A DNA stretch of 64,000 nucleotides. Source: Istiophorus platypterus. Its lineage: Eukaryota > Chordata > Actinopteri > Istiophoriformes > Istiophoridae. The notes beneath the pieces are model-generated. The model saw only the letters and a list, made by a program, of their open reading frames with translations, had not been told where the DNA came from and searched no databases. Where the stretch lies: positions 25,107,001 to 25,171,000 of the forward strand of contig CM029120.1 of NCBI GenBank assembly GCA_016859345.1. The letters run 5' to 3'. Shown piece by piece: positions 24,701 through 35,532 of the stretch (positions within the stretch are counted from its first letter, which is position 1; each line of letters begins with the position of its first letter). The position numbers were made by a program, and so were the translations under genes.

Positions 24701-27700
24701 ATTCTACTAATGTGGTTTGCAGTTATTTTTTTTTTAAATATAAAAGCCAAATAGGTGGTAGACGGTGATAGCTTTTGTCAGTGTCAGACCTTAAAGAAGG
24801 GGGGCATGGCATTATGTATCACTGTAGATTAGTATCACATGGGTCAATATCACTGTGCATTAACAAAGACTGAGGAAAAACCCATAATCTTCTAAAATAA
24901 TCCCAACACGTGGCCTGCTACAGTGCAGCAGCTGAGGTGTATGTGCATAAGTCTACTCACAGGTTTAGTCTCAAGGGAAGCTTGATTGAGTCAGGGTAGT
25001 ATGACATTTTTAAAAGTTTTAGAAAACATGATAAGTTGGAGAAATTCAAGGCTGAGGTAACTACTTACTGGGTTTTAGGAATAATTGTCATATATTTACA
25101 TACATTTGGGAGAAATATGTGGATTAAATTAATACATTACTCTCTTTGTTGTAGGGGGCTAAATCCAAGCTCATTGGTTTACATGACACTATGGTTCAAC
25201 ATCAAGTCTAACAAGTGCAAGGTTGTCACCTTATACAGATCTTGATAAGATTTATGCATGTATGTATGTATGTTTATTTTAATTTGTGATCAATGGAGTA
25301 ACTAAAAAAAACTCTCATATTTCATATGTAATACTGTTGAAGTGGGGAAAAGGGTCCATGGATCTGGTAACATGTTCACACAAGACAATGGGTCTTTGAA
25401 GAGCACGATGGAACCATAAAGGATGGGCCTTTGAGATACCGATCAGCCACAATGTTAAATCGGGCAAGTACAAGGACTTCAGGAGCATTTGACAAGGGCC
25501 CCATATTGATGGCTAAACAACTGCATCAGAGCATCCCCAATACAGCAGGTCTTGTGTTGTGCTCCCAGGATGCAATGGTTGCCACCTACCAAAGTGGTCC
25601 AAGGAAAGAAAACCGGTGAACCAGCGACCAGTTGTGGGCAGCTGAGGCTCACTGATGTGCATGGGGAGGGAAAGTTGGCTGGTCCCATAGATGGCCTGGC
25701 TATGACAGAAAGTGGTCAGAACACACAGTGCATCACAGCTTGGTGGGTATGAGCTTGCGTAGCCAGAGAGAGATCAGTGGGCCCATCCTGACCCCTGTTT
25801 ATGACCAAAAGCGCCTACAATGGGCCAGTTGGCAACAAAACTGGAAGATGGAACAATGGAAGGTGGCCCACTCTGATGAATGATGTTTTCTTTTACATCA
25901 TGTGGACAGCCGAATGTGTATGCTTCGTTAATCTGGTGAAGAGATGGCAGCAGGATGCACTATGAGAAGAAGGACAGCCAGCAGAGCAGTGTGATGCTCT
26001 TTGCAATGTTCTGCTGGGAAACCCTTGGTCCTGGCATTCATGCTGATGTTACTTTTTACATGTACCAACTACCTAAACAGTGGTGCAGACCAAGTACACC
26101 ACTTGAAGGGGCAGGATAATATGCCCTGCCACACTGCAGAAACTGTTCAGGAGTGGATTGAGGACCATAACAAGAAGTTCAAGGTGTTGTCTTGGCCTCC
26201 AAATTCCCAAGGTCTCTGTCCCATTGAGCATCTGGAAAATGTGCTGGGAAGTACGATCCCTGTAAGACCTACCTTACAACTTACAGAGCTTAATTAATCT
26301 GCTGCCAATGTCTTGGTGCCTGATACAACCTTCTGATGTTTTGTGGAGCCCATCCCTTGTTGGATTTGAGCTGTTTTGATGGCACAAGGGAGACCACTAG
26401 GTGGTTTTAATGTTGTGGCTGATTGGTATTTACTTTAAACCATATTCTGTGGTGTGAAAATATCAAAACAAAGAAAAAAAGATAAAACAAGACAAAAATA
26501 ACAACGGACTGAAGAGAACTGGATCCTTCATTTCAACCTTAAATTTGGTGCCATTTACATGAGCTTTTAAGTAAATTACCAGTGCCAGTACCATAAAGCA
26601 CTTGTCAAGTCAAGTCAGTTTTATTTATACAGTCCAATATCACAAAATTTTACCTCAGGGGCAGATACGCAATTGATGTTGTCTGTACAGAATTGCCCAA
26701 CTTAGTAAAATTACAGTTGAAGGCTCCCATATTCCACCCACCTGACAACCAGTATAACCAAATTTCCAGCTGCCGTGAATGTCTGAGGCAGCTGACATTG
26801 GATAGCCAATTCCAGCCACTCCAATGTCAGTAAAAGCCAGGTTTATTATTATGAAGTTGGTGGCAGTGCGGAGCTCCTTGAACTTCACAAACATGAGCAG
26901 CACCACAATGTTGCTTGTTAAACTGATGACACCTGAGAAGAGACATGAAGTACAGTGTCATTATGTGGGAACTAGAAATCTTGCAACATCTAATCCTAGA
27001 GTATATTTATATTAAACAAGTTAAAGTTTTCTAAGATACAATTCCTGTGATGGTTCTATGAAAGATCTTCTTTTTCTGGCTTCATGTAAATGTTCTTTTA
27101 ATAATATTTGTTTTTGCATGAAAATGATGCAAAGAGAGACTGCTCAAGTCTTTCTGTCATATCATCAGTTGATACTGAAAAGTCTCTGAATGACGGAGTG
27201 GACTTATGTGTTCTACACAATATAAAAAATGTTTTTAGTGATAAATTAACATGCCGACTACATTGTACAATAATCCAACAGTCAAGTTTCTAAAAGTCAG
27301 TCAGTGGCTGCATTACATTTCCCATTGTGCGTGGCATGTCTCAAGGCTGCCCAATCTCTCCTATTTACCTATATCTTTAGAACCATTGGTCCAGAAAATA
27401 AGATCATCGGATTAAGTGAAAAAGATTGGAATTTAGGATACTACTAAAAAAATCTGTGTGCTGATGATTTATTACTGTATATGCGTAAGGTTCCTATTAC
27501 ACTACCTCATATTTTAAAGACACTCACAAAGTGTAGGTCAATACCTGTTTAGAAGTTACATTTTTTTAAATAAATTTTTGCTTTTACCTCTGAATAATGC
27601 AATGAGAGAGCATAAATTCAACACTGAGTTACTATTTTGACCTTCCAAGAACTGAAATGTACATATAATTTATTTGCTTCACCTTTTACTTTTATTTGGT

Positions 27701-30700
27701 TCCCCTTTGATGAACCAGCTATGTTAGCAGATGTTAATGTTATCAGAGCAGGGACATCCTTCTCTATCTTCAAGTATCTTTTTAAGACTCATCTCTTCCG
27801 AGAGCACTTCCTCTCCTAACACCCACCCCATGTCACCCATAACTAGTATCCTACTGTACTTTTGTTGCACTTGTTTAGCTGATCTCCATGCACTTTGTTT
27901 ACATTTGATCTAGGACTTAGTACTTAAAAAAGTCATGGCCTCCTGCTATACTGAAACTTATGTGTTGCCCCATCTTGTAAGTCACTTTGGTCTGCCACAT
28001 GAAATATGTACATGTATTTACCTAAACACTGCCATGTGAACCTTCAGGGTACCTTAGAATCATTTAATAGAGAGCAGCAGCATGTACAGCTCCTATCTTG
28101 AACACTATCTGGTGCGTAGCAATCCACAAAAAACAAATACCGGCATTCACAGATATACATGAGAAGATTAATTATCTGTGACTGCAGGTATTTTGTTTAC
28201 CTTGCCATCACTGACTGGCACCACATACCATGGGTGAAATTCTAAATCCAAAAAGTGTATCTGGCCTTTGATCTTGGATGTGAAAAAATATAACAGGATT
28301 TGCATAAGTATATAGGTATGGTGTTGATACTGGAGGTGGATTTATAATATTTATAATAAGAACACACTATTAATTGGAGGAATGCAGTGTAACATTTATA
28401 TGAATTTTACAGTCACAGTCATCAAATAATATAGTATAAAAATTTCCATTTACCAAACTGCAGAAGTTGTAAGAGGATTTCAAGTCCAATATATTCCCTT
28501 TTGTAATTATAGTATAGGTCAAATGTCTGCGATGAAAAACATCTGGGAATCTAAATAATTTGGGGAATATAAACAAGAAAAAGTTCTGTGATACGAGCAA
28601 ACCTATAAAATTTAAGTTAAAAAGCAAAATGCCATGATCAGCACGTTTGACAGATCTTAGAAAGAAACAGAAAAAAAGGCAGAATCCAAATATTGAAGAA
28701 AACCTACAGTATCTTTCTTTTAGTCCAAGGAGGGCATAAAAGGAAAGGTCTTCGAACCCCTGCATTGCAGTTCTTTGACTCAGACTCACTCTGTGGAGCA
28801 ACCAGAACTGAAACCTAGGGTTGACCTTTTATTCAACTGTAACTTTTTGTGTCACTGTCTTGATAAAGTTACTTTAAGACAAATTGCAAAATTATGGATT
28901 CAGACGCTTATAAAAATATTCAGTATCAATATCCTCAGTAACAGGAACTGAACATGAAATGTGTTTTCATATAAGCCATCTCATTAAACAGCCACCATGA
29001 TACAGTGCCAAGACTTGGATAAGTTACATAATTCTATCAGAACAGCTTTTTAAAGGATAATAATAGACTGATTTCTTTTCATAACTACTGGCCTTTCAAA
29101 GTCTAAACCTACCGATCTATATCTTATGTTTTCATTCTTTTCAATTCAATTTTATTTATATAGCACCAAATCATAACAGAGGTTATCTCAGGTTACTTTC
29201 ATGTAGAGCAGGTCTAGACCGCATTTTTACCCTAACATTTTTTAAAAACTCCTAAAAAAAAAGAACATACTGCTATCTCAGCTAACATCAATTCACATTA
29301 ATTGTAGTTACAGTTTAACTCTCTTGTAAAGTAGATCCAATATAACGAAATGTTTTATCTACTCTGTGAGCAACAGAAATGGAATTTCATTTACTTTTCA
29401 ATTAAGCACAAATTATTATTTGAGTGAATCAACCCTCTACCATTAACTTGAAACAGAACTTTATCATTGTAATAATAAAATTCTTCTACAGCATGAGAGA
29501 ACTGACAAATACATGTGTTCTATATATTACTATATACATATATACAGGGAAAAAGAGTGGTAGGCAAATGCTTTTTCCTGTTTCCTATGTCCCTTATGTA
29601 CTTATAGTTTGCAACATCAAATACTTTTATAACAAACATAATACCACCTGTATTGTTTTTTTATCAACAAAATAAAAAAGAAGTCTGAAAATATCTGTAC
29701 TTGTTCACTGCCAACATATTTCATTTGTCTGACTACAGTACCCAATAAAGTTATGTTGACAAGAAGCACAAAATCAGAAGGGTTTACTTTATTCTAAATA
29801 TAACCAAAATCACCCCTTCTCCTAATGTTCTATTAGACCAATTCTATTACCCCTCTGATGACTTTCACACAATCTTTGTGCATTATAATTATCATGGCCA
29901 GATTTGACCCGTTCCTTCTTTATTTCATGACAAATGAAGCAGATAAAATATCTGGGTTGATTCCAAGTGCTGACTTTGCATTTGGTAGTTGTTCATGGGA
30001 ACTATTAATATGCATTCCAAAGATGTGTCAATGCAAATGAAGGAGGCATCATTAAGCTGAAAAAAAGAAACCAACCTATCAGACAGATGGTAGAAACTTT
30101 AGGAGTGACCAAGTCAACAATCTGGTACATCCTTAAAAAAAAGGAATGAACTAGTGAGCTCAGTAACACCAAAAGGCCTGGAAGACCATGGAAGACAACT
30201 AAAGTGAATGATCTCAGAATTTTTTTCTTGGTGAAGAAAACCCCTTCACAACATCTAGTCAGGTAAAGAATTCTCTCAAAGAGGCAGGCATATCCTTGTC
30301 AAAGTCTACAATTAAGAGACGCCATCATCAGTGTACAGTGGGTTTCCAAATTGGAAAGTGGCCTCTAATTAAACATGTGTGTGTGTGTGTTTGTTAAGAA
30401 AAAGGTGTTGATCGGGCAGCAATATTCATTGATCGGTGGTATAATTCTTTACTGATAATTTGAAACTTGTGATATGTGTTGAGTATATGTTTAAACATGC
30501 ATGACTACTCTAAGAGTTACATTATCTGAATTTAAAAGGATTTAAAGAATAAATATCATAAAGTAGAGAATTAAAACAACACAATACTCACATTATATGT
30601 CATAATGAAAATATCTACTTATAATGCCACTGACTGTCTTTTGTTTGTTACCTGCAGCAATAAGATATCCAGCCACTATGTTGTGCTCCAGTTGGGTAAA

Positions 30701-30763
30701 GGCACTTTTTCCTCCGTAAGGTGCAACTTCATCTGAGATATTAACTCCAGAGTCAATCCCCAT
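18795..30763 (-). CDS. rrh: Peropsin (RPE-derived rhodopsin homolog), 336 aa, 7 exons
   Basis: Opsin-family GPCR that in vertebrates lies in retinal pigment epithelium microvilli and binds retinal. Exons in transcript order: 30763-30652, 26932-26742, 23722-23623, 22809-22656, 19866-19698, 19239-19061, 18900-18795 (TGA). All phases agree and all introns are GT-AG. Seven helices are visible. Cys100 (YTGCQ) and Cys177 (TGATCTINW) form the expected disulphide. DRY is Asp124-Tyr126, the retinal Schiff-base lysine is Lys286 (LFAKSSTFYNP), and NPxxY is Asn292-Tyr296. Potential N-glycosylation is at Asn8 (NIS). Human RRH is 337 aa, so length is normal. The start ATG at 30763-30761 is the only one giving a short extracellular N-terminus ending in QLEHNIVAGYL. 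Exon 6 has a tandem NAGNAG acceptor. Large introns hold hAT, Tc1 and LINE relics, none of which disrupt an exon. Confidence 0.97.
19240..19245 (-). promoter_or_regulatory. rrh: Tandem NAGNAG splice acceptor of rrh exon 6
   Basis: On the minus strand the exon is preceded by CAGCAG. Using the second AG starts the exon at ATG (19239), giving DVTK-MSIV as in human RRH. Using the first AG would add one Gln before that Met at the third intracellular loop/TM6 boundary. Confidence 0.7.
20395..21610 (+). pseudogene. hAT-family transposase relic (ZBED/GTF2IRD2-like) in rrh intron 4
   Basis: The plus strand reads MGTKNIPVEKLGSITTNGAP, AMIAHQIGFIAYCNADFPKF, then PCIMHQ, then (frameshifted) KLFLNKMSAEYVDLLLNIEV, RWLSS, then LDPAFLTDVTEKLNNMNLQL, RGKAKTICDM and AFKAKLSFYIQQV. 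A later piece reads ALNLPALFGSTYLCDLD. These blocks follow the order of hAT (Charlie-like) transposases: GAPAM, the C-HQ box, EVRWLS, AFL-DITEKLN-LNLQLQGK, AFK-KL, and the C-terminal dimerisation motif FGSTYxCE. In the last motif Glu is replaced by Asp, and stops and frameshifts separate the blocks. It is opposite in orientation to rrh, between exons 4 and 5. Confidence 0.88.
23723..25435. other. rrh intron 2, left portion
   Basis: AT-rich intronic DNA; I recognise no exon or element. Short ORFs at 24307 and 25036 have no family resemblance. Confidence 0.5.
25436..26429 (+). mobile_element. Tc1/mariner-type transposon copy with both terminal inverted repeats, 994 bp
   Basis: The left end ATACCGATCAGCCACAATGT is mirrored at the right end by GTTGTGGCTGATTGGTAT ending at 26429, so both ends are present. 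The internal transposase is frameshifted: the C-terminal catalytic stretch reads QDNMPCHTAETVQEWIED, HNKKFKVLSWPPNSQGLCPI and EHLENVLG. The second catalytic Asp (QDN) and final Glu (PIEH) are separated by about 36 residues. Earlier parts lie in other frames with stops (for example WKMEQWKVAHSDE). The element is inactive and antisense to rrh in intron 2. Confidence 0.85.
26600..26690 (-). repeat. Dispersed repeat 3' tail 50 bp from rrh exon 2
   Basis: Reads CAAGTCAAGTCAGTTTTATT, then ACAGTCCAATATCACAAA, then CCTCAGGGG, a common teleost repeat tail in inverse orientation. Its body ends close to the donor side of rrh exon 2 (26742). Confidence 0.6.
27290..27570 (+). mobile_element. L1-like LINE RT fragment
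   Basis: The reading includes RGMSQGCPISPIYLYL, EPLVQKIRSSD and, after a frameshift, CADDLLLYMRKVPI. This corresponds to the GTRQGCPLSP and YADDxLLY motifs of L1 reverse transcriptase. Both ends are truncated. It lies in rrh intron 1 and is antisense to the gene. Confidence 0.8.
27680..28020 (+). mobile_element. Non-LTR retrotransposon 3' fragment
   Basis: The reading ends FSIFKYLFKTHLFREHFLS, the C-terminal signature (STFKSRLKTHLFREHF) of fish LINE polyproteins, followed by a 3' UTR-like stretch ending near TGTAAGTCACTTTGGTCT. This family differs from the L2-like copies elsewhere in the window. Confidence 0.65.
28030..29140. other. rrh intron 1, unassigned stretch
   Basis: A minus-strand ORF of 143 aa (28801-28370) is Phe/Leu-rich and resembles no family I know. 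I treat it as chance. No element was recognised. Confidence 0.4.
29141..29225 (-). repeat. L2-like LINE 3' tail (solo)
   Basis: TCAATTCAATTTTATTTATA followed by CATAACAGAGGTTATCTCAG and GAGCAGGTCTAGACC is the reverse complement of the 3' tail at 52400-52500. Only the extreme 3' end is present, as expected of a heavily 5'-truncated insertion. Confidence 0.8.
30020..30350 (+). mobile_element. Tc1-like transposase N-terminal fragment
   Basis: Reads KLKKRNQPIRQMVETLGVTK, STIWYILKKKE, a stop, TSELSNTKRPGRPWKTTKVN, DLRIFFLVKKNPFTTSSQVK and KEAGISLSKSTIKRR. This is the paired-type helix-turn-helix region of Tc1 transposase with its GRPR-like AT-hook (here GRPW). The catalytic domain is absent. It lies about 300 bp beyond the donor of rrh exon 1 and is antisense. 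Confidence 0.88.
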
Positions 30764-32895
30764 TTTCTGAGTTGTTAGAAAAAGACAAAATACACGTGAC
30801 TGAAGTCAACAGTCTTCCAACTAACAGCCTCAGAAGGAAAATTACACAGGGGGTAATAAAAAAAATATTTAGAGATGTCGAGAACAGTATTGCAAAAGCT
30901 GCTTCTGACTAAAATCTGTAGGGAATTGTGGAAAAGTGGGGGGTGCACATGGAGGGATGGGGTGAAGGGGATTATTACATACCAGCGCTCCCCTATCCCT
31001 GGTTAACAGGATGCAGTCTGTATGTAACATGGACGGCAGGGCTGCACAAGACAGGATTACCACTCACGTGGAATTGCTTGCTGGCTGGAACTTTGATATT
31101 ACAAAACTGAGGTTGAGGTAATGCCTGAGTGAAGACCATTCACTCTGTAGAGGGTACATACTTTGGGCAGCAGCAACCCTGGATTATCCTGAGGTCCTGT
31201 TTTATTGCAAAGTTTTATGTCAAAATCTGGTTTGAAAGAGTAATTACACCCAAGAAATTGTTTGAGTATTAAACTTTTTACTTCTTTTTACTTTTTACTT
31301 CTAATTGCATTCTACTACTACTTTTTACCCATAACACATAACATAAATTGCAAGTAACTTGGTCAGCAGTTAGGCACATTTTATTTTCACTTCTAAAATG
31401 GTCTCTCTACTCCACCCAGTGTATGTATTGAACTATCGTTGATCTATCCATCACATCAGATCATGAGATCATGAGAAACTGAGTAGGAGAGCTGATCTCT
31501 TGACAGTTTAAATAAGTTAGTGTTTCCGTTCATTATTTATCTCTTTTAGGTGGACTTTGAAATGTTACTTTGCAAGAGCAGTGACGCTGAACTGTGGGCT
31601 CTGAGAAGGCCTCCAGTTCTACAGTAATATTCACTGGCTCATTACATTAAAACAAGCCTTGAAAGATGCCACCTGACATGAACAACACCTGTATTCCTCT
31701 TCCATTGCAGTAAATATGACGTGCCCCCTGATAACTTTCCTGTAAAGATGGGTGTCCATCTTCATTATCAAAATGTACACAAAGGCAGGGTACAAAAACA
31801 CCTCTAAGTAATTCAGCACTTATGAGGTGATCAACGTGAAATGTTGTTTTTGTGCCTAAAACTACACAAATTGCAAAAGTAATGTGTGGCAAATGTTCAT
31901 CATTCCAAGAGGAGAAACCCTGACTGCCTGGAAACCAGGATCAGAGTGCAGAATTGGCTTGCCATGGATTTTCTGAAGGCTCTGGATGGTTTTGCACTGA
32001 AAATGTGGGAATGAGTGTTACTTTAAAGTAAGGACACTCCACATTCCACTGTATTTTTAGGGTTTTTTGATGAATATTGCTAATGTCTGTCAGCTGCTGT
32101 ATTTGAGACACCCATAGAGTTTCAGTAGATGTTAAATTCCAGGGATCTGCAGTAGTTAAATCATGTCACGTGACAAATTGGTGGCCGTGTCATGACAGCG
32201 AGGACAGTCTGCATCAAGTTCCTGATTTACTTTGCTTCCTAGTGTTCCTGCTCTTTCGGTTATGTTGCTGGATATGGCTGACCTCTGGAAAAAGAGCCTG
32301 GTCACATTTCTTAGCTGTCATTGACTGTGTGAGATCTGAAATTATTCTATTCATGTGAAATAGCTGCACCTGTTTCTAGAGGAGTTCCTCCTTGGCTTTG
32401 TTTCTGATGTCTTTTTCTATGATTATACTTATTTTATCTATGGATCTTAGAGTTACAGTGACAGAAAGCAAATTTAATTCATTTACACTTACTATTGAAT
32501 AGTATAACATTCATATTTGCAAGGCTTTAATAATATGAAATTGGTCCCCACTATAGACAGTATATCTACATATTTCACATATTTCATGTGAAGTCTTAAA
32601 GTTCCATTTTCGATGAGTTCCTTTAGAAACACTGCTTTGTCTTTTTACATAGTTATCCTTAATACATGTTTTTTGCATTAATGTAACATCTGGCATTTAT
32701 CCTGTGTCCCCAATTTTCGTACATTTTCATACATTCTAATGCCACTGATATAATAACCAGAATTAAAAGAAAATAAAAAAAACGTAAATGTACCAATACA
32801 ACAATGTAACAATAACTCCCCCTCATTTAGCAATAAGAGTACATGTATTAAGTGTAGTTTATTTTCAGCAATGGAGGTGAGGCAGGGCACAGTGA
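30764..32895. other. Intergenic region between divergent rrh and cox8
   Basis: Presumed to hold the rrh promoter near its left end. I see no clear TATA box, CpG island or coding segment. Two overlapping minus-strand ORFs near 31.6-31.9 kb resemble no known family. Confidence 0.4.
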
Positions 32896-32899
32896 ATTG

Positions 32900-33025
32900 A
32901 AAGCACGGCTCCTCATCAAGGAAAACAAATCTTTAGCTCTAGACCTGCTCTGTATGGAAAGTGCCCTGAGATAACCTCTGTTATGATACGGCACTATATA
33001 AATAAAATTGAATAGAATTGATTTG
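32900..33025 (+). repeat. L2-like LINE 3' tail (solo)
   Basis: Contains CTAGACCTGCTCTGTATGGA, then GATAACCTCTGTTATGATAC, then ACTATATAAATAAAATTGAA, the same 3' terminus as in the copy ending at 52520. It lies 560 bp upstream of the cox8 start. Confidence 0.8.
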
Positions 33026-33236
33026 AAATCACATTTGGGGGAATGTAAATGTACAGCCTGGCATATATCAGCGTTGAAGTGATTTTACAATTTTGACATT
33101 CAAACCCTTGAAATGACCTGAAACTTCCATAAGAAGAAAAGTCTGATTTTAAGAAGACTTCCTTCAACGAACAAGGGTTTTTTCTTTGTTTGTTTTTTTT
33201 GTTTTTTTTTATCGTCACTTTAAACTGGAATGCAGC

Positions 33237-33244
33237 ACCGGAAG
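33237..33244 (+). promoter_or_regulatory. cox8: ETS-type (GABP/NRF-2-like) motif upstream of cox8
   Basis: ACCGGAAG matches the core bound by GABP/NRF-2, which controls many nuclear genes for cytochrome oxidase subunits. It is about 350 bp upstream of the ATG, so relevance depends on the true transcription start, which I cannot see. The motif is short and could be chance. Confidence 0.3.
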
Positions 33245-33587
33245 AATTATTCCACATCCTTTGACTAAAAGTAGCAATAGTGCAACACAAAATTGACTTA
33301 AAATTTAAAGTAAAAGTACTTGTTCTGCAATGCAATAGTGTCTATGACTAGTATATTATTCTACCCGACACTGTTATATGTTAATGTCGGTGTATCTTGG
33401 AAGTGTAACCTACTTTCCAACTGAAGAGCACGACTCCTCCGGGAACATCCCCCTCCGGAGCAGTAGATGACGCTGTGCGACTGGCTAGTGGTCTTCGACG
33501 AGAAATGACACATGCACTGAAGCACTTCCTCCTCCCGCCTCAGCTGCTTCTTCAGTCGAGAAGACGTCTCCACCTCAGCAGATAAAC

Positions 33588-34918
33588 ATGTCGGGGCTCC
33601 TTAGGACCATCGCTAGCCGGGCCGCTCCGGTCCTGCGGGGACACGCCGTCGCCCAGAAAGCTAATGTCTACACTAGACCAGCCAAGGAGAAGATCGGTCC
33701 ACTCGTAAGTCTGCTATTATCACTGAACCACCCTGGTCTCGAACTGGCTGAATGACTAGCTAGCAGCTAACCTATCGTTTGTCCTTGGCTGACGAGGTCA
33801 AAACCGGTATATGTCGAATCAGCGGACAGCGTTAAACGCTAGTGGTTGGTTTGAAAAGCCTGTGTTTCTCATTTACCCACAGAAATGACATTTAATTGCT
33901 ACATAGCCGAGAAAGGATTTTAAGGGTTGCGGATTTGGTTTCATAGTGAAAGTTCCACCTCGTTCGACAGGCCCCAACTAACACATAGACGTTAGTCCTC
34001 CTGTCTGTCACCGCTGCCCGCTGCTGTTATTTTGTCAGTGTAATGACGCCATTTTCGGGGACAGTTGCACTCACGAGTGGAAAAAAATACAGTAATTCCG
34101 GAGTTAATCCTTACATTGTCACTGTGCCATAATACAGGCTACAAATCAGGACGTCTGTTGATACACACAGATACAAAATACTTTCTTTTAAATTTACCTT
34201 TACCCTGATTTTGGTTTATTAGGCCCACTCAGCTAAGACTAATGCTAATCAGTCAGCTTTTATAGAAAGTGATCCGAAGTATGTGGCCTTTCATCAGAGT
34301 AGAAAATTCACCTGCATAGTGAGCGATAACTTTCATTACAAATTAATCGTAATTATTTTTGGTAAATATCTAACTTTTGCAACTATGAAATGTCAAACAT
34401 TGAAAATTCTCTGTCTTGGTTTTCCAGAGTTCATGGTGACATCTCCTCTTATGTGTTGCCTTAATCAACCAACAATCATTCATTTTACAATGATATTAAG
34501 TGGAGCAGTGAATCCTCATACTGGTGAAACTTTAGGCAAGAGAATGTTGAGGGGTTTTGCTCAATAAATAACCTAAGCAGTTTATCATAACTGGCAGTAA
34601 ATTTTTTTTGGCAGTCTATGAATTGACTAATCCTTTCAGTGCTACAACATATGTTTAACGAAACACATTAATACACCTTGTACCAAAAAATAATTAGTGA
34701 CCAAAAAACGTTGTTTTTTTTTCAGTTAGACTGATCCCTTTTCCAGCAGGACATGCAGAATTTGGTCAGGGATTTTATCTTAATTGATTTTGTTTTATCG
34801 GGCAGCTTTGGCTCAGGGGTCATCAAGGGGGGAAGTCTATTTAATGGAAGGATGGTGATTTGATCCCCAGCTCCATGGGCAAGATACTGACCCTAAATTG
34901 CCCCTGATGGCTGTGCCA

Positions 34919-34997
<79 letters not shown>

Positions 34998-35531
34998 AGT
35001 GTATGAATGTGGGTTCTGAGCAAAATGGTCAGTAAGACTAGAGAAGTGCTGTATAAGTGCAGTCCATTTACCATTTAAAATTGATGAAATTTCAGAGATT
35101 AAGATGTAGCTGAAATCCTCTGTTTCCAATCCAAAGAATCAAACTACACATGCAATGTTTCCTGTCAAATTTTTCCTCATGCTGTGATTGTATACCGGGC
35201 TGAATGGCACCATTTCATTAATGTACGCAGCTACAATGAAAAGATTTTGGGAGGGCCGCCCAAACTCTGCATGGGGAAAGAGGTAGAACAGATTTGGGTA
35301 CTCATTTCAAACTTGTGCCAACAATGTAAGCACAGCCTTTGGTAAACCTGAAGCAATGTGATCAGTAAATCTTGTTTTATATAGCATTTGCTGTCAGATA
35401 CCTGAATGCTCGCTCTCTTTCTGTCTGTTGTCCAGGAAACTGTCATTGGAATCGGCATGTTCTCTCTGGCAATCCTGGGACCCTCTGGATGGATCCTGGC
35501 CCACCTGGAGGACTACAAGAAGAAAGAATAA
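33588..35531 (+). CDS. cox8: Cytochrome c oxidase subunit 8 precursor, 70 aa, 2 exons
   Basis: Small nuclear-encoded subunit of respiratory complex IV in the mitochondrial inner membrane. Exons 33588-33704 and 35436-35531 join in phase 0 (39 + 31 codons, then TAA). Residues 1 to about 25 are an Arg/Ala-rich, acid-free matrix-targeting presequence (MSGLLRTIASRAAPVLRGHA). The mature part has a PAKEKIGPLE linker, one membrane helix (about 42-61) and the family hallmark GPSGWILAHLEDYKKKE, matching GWILSHLE-Y in mammalian COX8A/8B. The ATG lies in a locally CG-rich 5' region. Whether this is the 8A- or 8B-type paralogue cannot be decided by eye, so only the family symbol is given. The single intron is 1731 bp and contains a (TG)36 tract. 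Confidence 0.95.
34795..35085 (+). repeat. SINE-like dispersed repeat containing a (TG)36 microsatellite
   Basis: The left part reads GGGCAAGATACTGACCCTAA, then TTGCCCCTGATGGCTGTGCC. The right part reads AGTGCTGTATAAGTGCAGTC, then CATTTACCATTT. Together they match a very common teleost short repeat in which a TG tract regularly sits between these arms. It lies in the cox8 intron. Confidence 0.7.
34921..34992. repeat. Perfect (TG)36 microsatellite
   Basis: 72 bp of uninterrupted TG, starting directly after the CTGTGCCATC arm of the surrounding SINE-like repeat. Likely polymorphic. Confidence 0.97.
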
Positions 35532-35532
35532 A
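35527..35532 (+). terminator. cox8: AATAAA overlapping the cox8 stop codon
   Basis: The stop codon sits inside GAATAAAAA, so the hexamer begins two bases before the TAA. If used, the 3' UTR would be only ~15-30 nt. A more conventional AATAAA lies at 35981-35986, about 450 bp further on. Which is used is not visible in the DNA. Confidence 0.35.

Noticed and set aside
28370..28801. 143-aa minus-strand ORF in rrh intron 1
   Set aside because: Phe/Leu-rich composition follows local AT content; no recognisable domain and no plausible rrh exon phase.
34841..35129. Thr-His repeat ORFs on the minus strand
   Set aside because: Translation of the (TG)36 tract.
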